From NCBI GenBank assembly GCA_017634065.1, contig JAGBOC010000022.1:1-35123 (forward strand): DNA of 35,123 bases. Direction: 5' to 3'. Made by a program: the position numbers and the translations under genes. Source of the DNA: Lachnospiraceae bacterium. GTDB taxonomy: Bacteria > Bacillota > Clostridia > Lachnospirales > Lachnospiraceae. A model generated the notes under the pieces. The model made no database searches, was not told where the DNA came from, and was given only the letters and a program-made list of their open reading frames with translations. Shown one piece after another: positions 1 through 6,576 of this stretch (position 1 is the stretch's first letter; every line of letters begins with the position of its first letter).

Positions 1-276
1 AAAAGTAAAACTTTTAATGACATAAATAATTATTCAAAAGTATATGGGAATTCTGGCAAAGAGTTTTATAAGGAAAGTCCATATATAATGTATAATAAGC
101 TTTCTGATGGAACGTTTTATAGAGTTAGTTTTGAAGAAATTCTTATTGAATTTGCTAAAAAAATATATGCAGAAAATAATGAACCTGTTTATGAGTATGA
201 TAATTATTCATATTCTATTGATGATAATGGAATAGCTATGATAGCTCAAGATAAGTATGTAGTCATGCGAAAGTAA
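1..276 (+). CDS. C-terminal part of an unidentified protein, cut by the window edge
   Basis: The reading frame is open from the first base of the window and closes with TAA at 274-276, so this is the last 91 residues of a longer gene. The ATG at 88 is internal: it has no Shine-Dalgarno sequence and codons upstream of it are open. The visible part is rich in Tyr, Asn and acidic residues, ends in Lys, and shows no transmembrane segment. I do not recognise a family. It runs in the same direction as the purine genes and stops 34 bases before the xdhB start, with no terminator visible between them, so it may be co-transcribed. It does not resemble a molybdopterin-binding subunit. Confidence 0.6.
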   Translation, partial: KSKTFNDINNYSKVYGNSGKEFYKESPYIMYNKLSDGTFYRVSFEEILIEFAKKIYAENNEPVYEYDNYSYSIDDNGIAMIAQDKYVVMRK

Positions 277-310
277 ATTTGGATAATAAACATATTAGAG
301 GAGAGCGATT

Positions 311-1207
311 ATGTTTGACATTAGTTTTTTATACGAAGCAAAAGATGTTAAGGATGCCATTAAAAAGTTGGTTGAGAATGAAAGTTCAGAAATCGTAAGT
401 GGTGGCACAGATGTTTTAATTCGTGTTCGAGAAGGTAAAGATGCAGGGATGGGTCTTGTGTCAATTCATAATGTCTCTGAACTCAAAGGTATAAAACTTG
501 AAAATGATGGTAGTATTGTGATTGGAGCAGGTACTACATTCTATGATGTGACAAATAATGAAATAATAAGAAAAAATATTTTATCTCTTGCAGAAGCAGC
601 TGATACTGTAGGTGGTCCGCAGATAAGACAGGTTGCGACAATTGGAGGAAATATCTGCAATGGCGCAACATCAGCTGACACAGCTTCAACTTTAGTTGCT
701 CTAGATGCAGACATAGTTCTTGAGGGACCAAAAGGCGAAAGAATTGTAAATATAAAAGATTTCTATACTGGACCAGGAAAAACAGTCCGTGAGAGATGTG
801 AGATATGTAAATGTTTTAGAATTAAAAAAGAGAATTATGAGAATTATTATGGATATTATTTTAAATATGGCAAGAGAAAGTCACTTGAGATAGCAACTCT
901 TGGATGCTCTGTACTTGTGAAATTGAATAGCGCAAAAGATACTATTGAAAATGTGAAAATTGCTTATGGTGTTGCTTCACCTACTCCAAGTAGGGCGAAA
1001 AGTGCTGAAGATTTTGCAAAAGGGAAGAGAGTTGATGATAAATCTTTACTTGATACATTTGCAGAAAAAGCACTTTCAGATATGAAACCAAGAGATAGTT
1101 GGAGAGCAAGTAAAGAGTTTAGAGAACAACTAATAAAAGAAATGGCAAAGAGGTCACTTGTTAATTCAATAAGAAGAGCAGGAGGTAAGATAGAATATTA
1201 TGTCTAA
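311..1207 (+). CDS. xdhB: Molybdenum hydroxylase FAD-binding subunit (XdhB/YgfM-like)
   Basis: The 298-residue protein has the layout of the FAD subunit of xanthine dehydrogenase-type molybdenum hydroxylases. Near residue 30 is the N-terminal FAD loop (SGGTDVLIRVREGK). A second FAD-binding segment (RQVATIGGNICNGATSADT) lies around residues 106-125, and the C-terminal third is the CO-dehydrogenase flavoprotein C domain. Its length matches the family (about 260-300). In the family this subunit passes electrons from the [2Fe-2S] subunit to NAD+ or another acceptor in the cytoplasm. The ATG has a good site (GAGGAG, 298-303). The gene overlaps the next by 8 bases, which suggests translational coupling. 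A separate molybdopterin-only partner is not in the window. It could equally be the FAD partner of the fused hydroxylase at 6577 (YgfM role). Confidence 0.87.
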   Translation: MFDISFLYEAKDVKDAIKKLVENESSEIVSGGTDVLIRVREGKDAGMGLVSIHNVSELKGIKLENDGSIVIGAGTTFYDVTNNEIIRKNILSLAEAADTVGGPQIRQVATIGGNICNGATSADTASTLVALDADIVLEGPKGERIVNIKDFYTGPGKTVRERCEICKCFRIKKENYENYYGYYFKYGKRKSLEIATLGCSVLVKLNSAKDTIENVKIAYGVASPTPSRAKSAEDFAKGKRVDDKSLLDTFAEKALSDMKPRDSWRASKEFREQLIKEMAKRSLVNSIRRAGGKIEYYV

Positions 1208-1799
1208 AAGAATTGTTTGTCTTCATGTAAATGGAAAAGATAGAGAAGTAGCGATAGATGAGAGAGAATCTTTATATGAGACTCTTCGAAATGAATTAAG
1301 ACTTACTTCAATAAAAAAAGGCTGTGAAGTTGGAGAATGTGGGGCGTGTTCTGTCCTATTAAATGGTAGATGTGTAGATAGTTGCATCTATCTCACAGTG
1401 TGGGCAGTGGGGAAAGACATTGTAACTGTCGAAGGATTAAAAGATGAATCAAATGGTGATATAACTGATGTACAAAAAGAGTTTATAAAACAGGCTGCAG
1501 TTCAGTGCGGTTTTTGCACACCAGGTTTTATTTTGAAAGCTGTTGAGATAGTTGGACATAATAAACCATATACTCGTGATGAAATAAAAAAACTTATCAC
1601 TGGTAATCTTTGCCGCTGCACTGGATATATGAATATAGTGACTGCTATTGAGTATGCTATAAAACACAATATGGATAAATTAGGTATACCATATGAAGTT
1701 GCACCTGCGACTTCATCATTTGATGTATCAGATGATGAAAAAGAAAAAATGCTTAAAGATGTTCTTGCAATGCAAGATAATGATGTAACAAAAGGATAG
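1200..1799 (+). CDS. xdhC: Molybdenum hydroxylase [2Fe-2S] subunit (XdhC-like)
   Basis: This is a 199-residue ferredoxin-type subunit with two clusters. The plant-type N-terminal cluster uses Cys42, Cys47, Cys50 and Cys62 (GCEVGECGAC then C). The C-terminal four-helix domain has CGFCTPG and CRCTGY. About 40 residues follow CRCTGY, an acidic tail longer than in many homologues (typically about 160 residues in total). The family relays electrons between the molybdenum centre and the FAD subunit. It overlaps xdhB by 8 bases and is followed after 5 bases by ssnA, so these three are one operon. Because the hydroxylase at 6577 carries its own [2Fe-2S] domain, this subunit may serve another catalytic subunit encoded outside the window. 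Confidence 0.88.
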   Translation: MSKRIVCLHVNGKDREVAIDERESLYETLRNELRLTSIKKGCEVGECGACSVLLNGRCVDSCIYLTVWAVGKDIVTVEGLKDESNGDITDVQKEFIKQAAVQCGFCTPGFILKAVEIVGHNKPYTRDEIKKLITGNLCRCTGYMNIVTAIEYAIKHNMDKLGIPYEVAPATSSFDVSDDEKEKMLKDVLAMQDNDVTKG

Positions 1800-1804
1800 A
1801 GAGT

Positions 1805-3136
1805 ATGATTTTAATTTACAACGGAAGAATCGTTACACGTGATGAAAATAATCCATTTATTAATAATGGTGCTATTGCCATTAAAGAAAATAAAATCATA
1901 GAAGTTGGTGATAGTACTGCACTTAAATCAAAATATGAAAATGCAGAACTTATTGATGCAAAAGGTGCAGTGGTTATGCCATCATTTATAAATATGCATG
2001 AACATATTTATTCATCTCTTGCTCGTGGTCTTAATATAAAAGGATATGTCGCAAAGGATTTTTTGACAATTCTTGATGGTATGTGGTGGACTCTTGATAA
2101 AAATCTTGATAATGAGTTTACAAAACTATCTGCAATTCAAACTTATATAGAATTAGTAAAGAATGGATGCACTACTGTATTTGACCATCACGCATCATTT
2201 GGTGAGATAGATGGCTCACTTGATGCTATAGAAGAGGTAGCTCGAGAGATTGGAGTTCGTTCAGCTCTCTGTTATGAGATATCTGATCGAGATGGTATGG
2301 AAAAATCTAAAAAGTCTGTACTTGAAAACTCTCGATTTATAAAAAAGACACTTAAGAATAATGATGATTTTATAAAAGCAATGTGTGGTATACATGCACA
2401 GTTTACAGTATCTGATGAGACATTTGAATTTGCGAGATCAGAAACTCCAAAGGAAGTTGGATTTCACATACATGTGGCTGAAGGGGTAGAGGATCTTCAT
2501 GACTGCCTAAAAAAACATGGGAAAAGGATTGTAGATAGACTTGATGATTTTGACATTTTAGGACCAAAGTCGCTTCTTGCTCATTGTATATATGTAAATA
2601 GTCATGAGATGGATAGAATAAAAGAAACTGATACAATGGTTGTGCATAATCCAGAATCAAATATGGGAAATGCCTGTGGTTGTCCTCCTACTATGGAAAT
2701 GGTTCATAGGGGAATCATGACAGGTCTTGGAACTGATGGCTATACTCATGATATGATAGAATCTTATAAAGTAGCAAATATTTTACACAAGCACCATTTA
2801 TGTACTGGAACTGCAGCATGGACTGAAGTTCCACTTATGTTTTTTGAAAATAATGCAAAGATGGCAAATAGATATTTTGATATTCCACTTGGAAAGTTAA
2901 AAGAAGGCTTTTCTGCCGACGTTATAGTGACAGATTATTATCCACATACACCGATGGATGAGACAAACATAAATGGTAATATTTTGTTTGGAATGTCAGG
3001 ACGTTTTGTTGTAACCACTATCGGAAATGGTAAGGTGCTTATGAAAGATAGGGTACTTACTATGATTGATGAGCAAAAAACTCTTGCAGATATTGCAGAA
3101 AAGACTAAAAAATTATGGAATAGAATTAATAAGTAA
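1805..3136 (+). CDS. ssnA: SsnA-type aminohydrolase (amidohydrolase superfamily)
   Basis: The 443-residue protein is a metal-dependent amidohydrolase of the SsnA family. The first metal ligands are His65 and His67 (MHEH). Further expected ligands are visible in GIHAQF, FHIHVAEG, LAHCIYVN and the Asp of GTDGYTHD. Length and motifs match SsnA, long labelled a putative selenium-metabolism protein because its gene travels with ygfK and selenium-dependent hydroxylases. It is now known as a member of the purine/urate degradation set of gut anaerobes. The exact substrate cannot be read from sequence; a cyclic amidine or ureido purine intermediate is inferred. The start is the ATG 5 bases after xdhC, with a purine-rich site (AAAGG). 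A remnant gene starts at its stop codon. Confidence 0.88.
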   Translation: MILIYNGRIVTRDENNPFINNGAIAIKENKIIEVGDSTALKSKYENAELIDAKGAVVMPSFINMHEHIYSSLARGLNIKGYVAKDFLTILDGMWWTLDKNLDNEFTKLSAIQTYIELVKNGCTTVFDHHASFGEIDGSLDAIEEVAREIGVRSALCYEISDRDGMEKSKKSVLENSRFIKKTLKNNDDFIKAMCGIHAQFTVSDETFEFARSETPKEVGFHIHVAEGVEDLHDCLKKHGKRIVDRLDDFDILGPKSLLAHCIYVNSHEMDRIKETDTMVVHNPESNMGNACGCPPTMEMVHRGIMTGLGTDGYTHDMIESYKVANILHKHHLCTGTAAWTEVPLMFFENNAKMANRYFDIPLGKLKEGFSADVIVTDYYPHTPMDETNINGNILFGMSGRFVVTTIGNGKVLMKDRVLTMIDEQKTLADIAEKTKKLWNRINK

Positions 3137-3243
3137 TGACAAAATTTGAAGAAAAAGTATATTTGGAAGTGAAGAAGATACAAAAAGGAAAAGTTGATAG
3201 CAGTATTCTTTATAACCTTTGGATATGTAATCAAGGCTATTGA
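3136..3243 (+). pseudogene. N-terminal remnant resembling an MGMT/Ogt-family alkyltransferase
   Basis: The ATG shares its A with the last base of the ssnA stop (TAATG arrangement), and the frame gives only 35 residues before TGA. The first 20 (KFEEKVYLEVKKIQKGKV region) strongly resemble the start of O6-alkylguanine-DNA alkyltransferase-like domains, which usually read FxxxVYexvkkIPkGkV. The rest does not continue into the family's helix-turn-helix or Pro-Cys-His-Arg active site, so the gene is truncated. The match is made by eye over a short stretch and could be chance. If right, it is the leftover of a gene once coupled to ssnA. Confidence 0.4.
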
Positions 3244-3331
3244 TAAATTATTATTTAGAATTAAAATTGCTTCTTAATATTTTATAAAGTTAATTATCAA
3301 TTATAATTATTATTATATTTTGGAGGAAACT

Positions 3332-3841
3332 ATGGATTTATCAAATTTATTTTCAAAAGTTAAAGATTTAGCAGGAAATGCAGATGCTAAGGAAACGGTA
3401 AAAAAGATTGCAAATAGTGATGCAGTAAAGAGTGCAGTAAAAAAAGTTGCAAATAATAAAAATGTAAAGAAAACTGTGGCGAAAGCAAAAAATGCTGCTA
3501 CAAAAGCAACAAAAACAGTTTCAAAGGTTGCAAAAGCAGTTGGTATAGATATGAGCACTATAATATCTTATGCGGCAAAAAATAAAGATGTCATGAATAT
3601 TCTTGTGAAACTTGGGCTTAAGAAGGAAAGCAATCCAGCATCAGGTGCAGTTCAAAAACTTGTTGGAAGTTTAAAAAGTGCTGTCAGCAAGGCTGCTGGG
3701 ATTAAACTTGAAGACAAATCATTTGGTAGTGCTGTGACAAAATTACTTGGTGTTGAAAGAATTAAAACTCAACTTGAGAATACTGCAGGAAAAGGTGTGG
3801 TTACATTTATTAAGAAGGCTGTTTCTGAATATATTGCATAA
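3332..3841 (+). CDS. Lys/Ala-rich protein of unknown function
   Basis: The 169-residue protein starts at the ATG 5 bases after a GGAGG site; an in-frame TTG at 3320 overlaps that site and is not the start. Residues 1-70 are very rich in Lys and Ala with short repeated patterns (VKKIANS, VKKVANN, VKKTVAKAKN), giving a strongly basic helical region reminiscent of histone H1-like or phasin-like tails. Residues 70-169 are a more ordinary alpha-helical domain (IISYAAKNKDVMNILVKLG and so on). There is no signal peptide or transmembrane segment. It stands between ssnA and ygfK in the same direction with its own Shine-Dalgarno site, so it is probably expressed with them. I recognise no family and assign no function. 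Confidence 0.8.
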   Translation: MDLSNLFSKVKDLAGNADAKETVKKIANSDAVKSAVKKVANNKNVKKTVAKAKNAATKATKTVSKVAKAVGIDMSTIISYAAKNKDVMNILVKLGLKKESNPASGAVQKLVGSLKSAVSKAAGIKLEDKSFGSAVTKLLGVERIKTQLENTAGKGVVTFIKKAVSEYIA

Positions 3842-3909
3842 GATTACTTTTGAAAATGGCAAGGCGAGCACTAAAATTGAAAAAGGATTAATTAATTTGG
3901 AGGTGCAAC

Positions 3910-6519
3910 ATGAGTGAATGCATGAAGATTATGCCATTTAAAAACCTGATGGAATGGGCTATTGATGAAAACAATAGTCGTAAATCTATTTTTGGTGTAA
4001 AAAAATATTATAAAGCCGATACGAAGAAAGGTTTTAATATTTACAGAGAACACATAGAGACTCCAATAGGTCCTGCTGCTGGACCAAATAGTCAACTTGC
4101 TCAAAATATTGTATCGTCATATGTTGCTGGTGCAAGATTTTTTGAACTAAAAACTGTACAAGAAATAACTGGTATTGATATGGTTAAGTGCATAAACAAA
4201 CCATGTATAAAAGCAGATGATGAGTGTTATAATTGTGAGTGGTCCACAGAACTTTATATGGATGAGGCAATACAAGAATATATAAAAGCTTGGGTTATGC
4301 TTCATTTCATATCTAAAGAATATGGTCTTGGTGCAAGTGATGGGTTTGTATTTAATATGTCTGTTGGATACAAACTTCAAGATATAAAGAAAAAAGATAC
4401 TGATATGTTTATAGAGTGCATGAAAGATGCAAGTAAACATAAAGTTTTTGATGAGTGTAAAGAATATTTGAGAACTCACATTTCTGAATATAAAAACTTT
4501 ACTCTTATGGATATAGATGCTATACCAAGTAGAGTCTGCGATTCTGTGACAATGTCAACTCTTCATGGCTGTCCTTCTGATGAGATTGAAAGAATAGCCA
4601 TGTATCTTATGGAAGAAAAAGGTCTAAATACTTTCATTAAATGTAATCCTACATTAGTTGGTTTTGATAAAACTAGAAAAATATTAGATGAGATGGGTTA
4701 TACCTATGTCTCATTTACTGATTCTCATTTTTTAAATGACCTTTTGTGGGACGATGCTGTCAAGATGATAAAAAGACTTTTGAAATATGCTGATAGCAAA
4801 GAACTTACTTTTGGAGTAAAACTAACTAACACATTTCCGGTAGATGTAAGAAGAAATGAACTTCCTTCAAATGAAATGTATTTATCTGGTAAACCACTTT
4901 TTGCACTTTCTATAAAAGTCGCAGAGATGTTTGCAGAAGAGTTTGAAGGTAAACTTAAAATGTCATATTCAGGTGGTGCAGACTATTTTAATATTGATAA
5001 ACTTGTAGATGCAGGGATTTGGCCAGTGACTGTTGCTACAACGATACTAAAGCCTGGAGGCTATGATAGATTTTATCAGATGGCAGAAAAGATAATGGCA
5101 AATGTTCAGGGGATAGTTTCTTTTGACTTTGTAGATACAGAAAAAGTAAAGAGTTTGTCAAATGAATGTCTGCATGATAAACATCTGATGAAAAAGGCAT
5201 TAAGACAGAATAAATTAAAGATTAAAAATCCACTTACTGATTGTTTTGTAGCACCATGCTCAAATACTTGTCCGATAAATCAAGATATCTCATTATATAA
5301 TTATTATGTTAAAAATAATGAATTTGAAAAAGCACTTGAAGTAATTTATAAAACAAACCCATTACCTTTCATAACAGGAAATATTTGTGTTCACCCTTGT
5401 ATCACTTCTTGTATGAGAAATCACTATGAAGAGAATATTGATATAAGGGGCAATAAACTTCTTGCTTCAAGAAAGGGATTTGATAAAATAATTAAAAATA
5501 TAAAGAAAACTCCTTCAAATGGTAAAAAGGTTGCGGTAATTGGAGCAGGACCAGGTGGGATTGCGGTATCTTCTTTTTTATCAAGAGAGGGTTATGAAGT
5601 TACAAGTTTTGACAAAGAAAAGATAGCTGGTGGAGCAGTTGCAAATATCATGTCTCGTTCTAGAATTTCTATGGAAGATATAGAGAAAGATATTTTGTAT
5701 GCAAAAACCCTTGGCGTAAAGTTTGAACTTGGAACTGAAATTAAGAGTGTGAAGGAGTTAAAAGATAAGTTTGACTATGTCATCATATCTATAGGTGCCA
5801 GGAAGAAAAACACTGATGATTCATCAAGTGCTTCTATTATAAAACTTGACAGTGAGTTTTATACAAATAATGGGATAGAGATTAATGATAAAGGCTTACC
5901 AGTTCTTGATAAGAACTTAGAAACTTCAATTAAGGGTGTCTATGCTATAGGAGAAGGCGCATTCGGTGCTTCTGTCGTAGTTAAGGTAATAGCAAATGCA
6001 AAAATTGTTGCAAGTGCAATCTGTAATAAAGATTTTGAAAGTAATATTATTCCAAATGAGAGTATAGATAATATTTATAATGAACGAGCTGCATTAAAAG
6101 ATACTATAGAAGAGACTCATTCAAGTTCTAACGATGCGAGTCGCTGTCTACATTGTAATGTTGTGTGTGAAACTTGTAATGAAGTTTGCCCAAATCGAGC
6201 AAATGTTCACATTATATTAAAAGATGGGAGCCATCAAATAGTACATATTGATAGTATGTGTAATGAATGTGGAAACTGTGAGACATTCTGCCCTTATGAT
6301 AGTAAACCTTATAAAGACAAGTTCACTTTATTCTTTGATGAAAATGCGATGAATGATTCAACTAATTCTGGATTTTATTTTAAGAATGATTCAGAGGTAA
6401 TAGTGAGAATTAATGGCGATAAGATAACTTATAAACTTGGCACAAGTGATGAAAGACTTGGGAAACTCGCAGAAGTAATCGACACTATAAGTGAAAAACA
6501 TAAATATATGGTATTTTAA
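3910..6519 (+). CDS. ygfK: YgfK-like iron-sulfur flavoprotein oxidoreductase
   Basis: The 869-residue protein has the YgfK order of domains. An N-terminal dihydroorotate dehydrogenase-like half comes first (TPIGPAAGPNSQLAQN near residue 50). A cysteine-rich segment follows with Cys445, Cys450 and Cys454 and further Cys near 490-500. Next is a GltD-like FAD/NAD domain with GAGPGG at 545-550. The C-terminal ferredoxin part has Cys746/749/753/756/760 and a classical CxxCxxCxxxCP set at Cys784, 787, 790 and 794. It is shorter than the E. coli protein (a little over 1000 residues); the pyridine-nucleotide region between the FAD motif and the C-terminal clusters looks compacted. The old name, putative selenate reductase subunit, reflects co-occurrence rather than assay. 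In gut purine degraders it belongs to the urate/xanthine catabolic set, probably as a reductase acting on a dioxopurine or dihydro intermediate. GGAGG precedes the ATG. Confidence 0.88.
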   Translation: MSECMKIMPFKNLMEWAIDENNSRKSIFGVKKYYKADTKKGFNIYREHIETPIGPAAGPNSQLAQNIVSSYVAGARFFELKTVQEITGIDMVKCINKPCIKADDECYNCEWSTELYMDEAIQEYIKAWVMLHFISKEYGLGASDGFVFNMSVGYKLQDIKKKDTDMFIECMKDASKHKVFDECKEYLRTHISEYKNFTLMDIDAIPSRVCDSVTMSTLHGCPSDEIERIAMYLMEEKGLNTFIKCNPTLVGFDKTRKILDEMGYTYVSFTDSHFLNDLLWDDAVKMIKRLLKYADSKELTFGVKLTNTFPVDVRRNELPSNEMYLSGKPLFALSIKVAEMFAEEFEGKLKMSYSGGADYFNIDKLVDAGIWPVTVATTILKPGGYDRFYQMAEKIMANVQGIVSFDFVDTEKVKSLSNECLHDKHLMKKALRQNKLKIKNPLTDCFVAPCSNTCPINQDISLYNYYVKNNEFEKALEVIYKTNPLPFITGNICVHPCITSCMRNHYEENIDIRGNKLLASRKGFDKIIKNIKKTPSNGKKVAVIGAGPGGIAVSSFLSREGYEVTSFDKEKIAGGAVANIMSRSRISMEDIEKDILYAKTLGVKFELGTEIKSVKELKDKFDYVIISIGARKKNTDDSSSASIIKLDSEFYTNNGIEINDKGLPVLDKNLETSIKGVYAIGEGAFGASVVVKVIANAKIVASAICNKDFESNIIPNESIDNIYNERAALKDTIEETHSSSNDASRCLHCNVVCETCNEVCPNRANVHIILKDGSHQIVHIDSMCNECGNCETFCPYDSKPYKDKFTLFFDENAMNDSTNSGFYFKNDSEVIVRINGDKITYKLGTSDERLGKLAEVIDTISEKHKYMVF

Positions 6520-6550
6520 TATAAGTGTTATAGTTGTTAATGAGTTTGTT

Positions 6551-6572
6551 GGAAAGGCAAATGTATATATAA
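6551..6572 (+). promoter_or_regulatory. Displaced ribosome-binding site with a three-codon mini-ORF before xdh
   Basis: The only convincing Shine-Dalgarno sequence upstream of the hydroxylase, GGAAAGG at 6551-6557, is 19 bases from its ATG at 6577. That is too far for direct use, but it is 3 bases ahead of ATG TAT ATA TAA at 6561-6572. The mini-ORF ends 4 bases before the true start, so ribosomes could terminate and restart. Whether the mini-ORF is translated is inference. Confidence 0.35.
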
Positions 6573-6576
6573 AGTT

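Noticed and set aside
88-276. 62-codon gene starting at ATG 88
   Set aside because: The frame is open back to base 1 and the ATG has no Shine-Dalgarno site, so it is internal to a gene cut by the window edge.
3240-3300. Promoter before the Lys/Ala-rich gene
   Set aside because: TTGATA and TTGCTT boxes occur but no -10 with acceptable spacing stands out in this AT-rich stretch.
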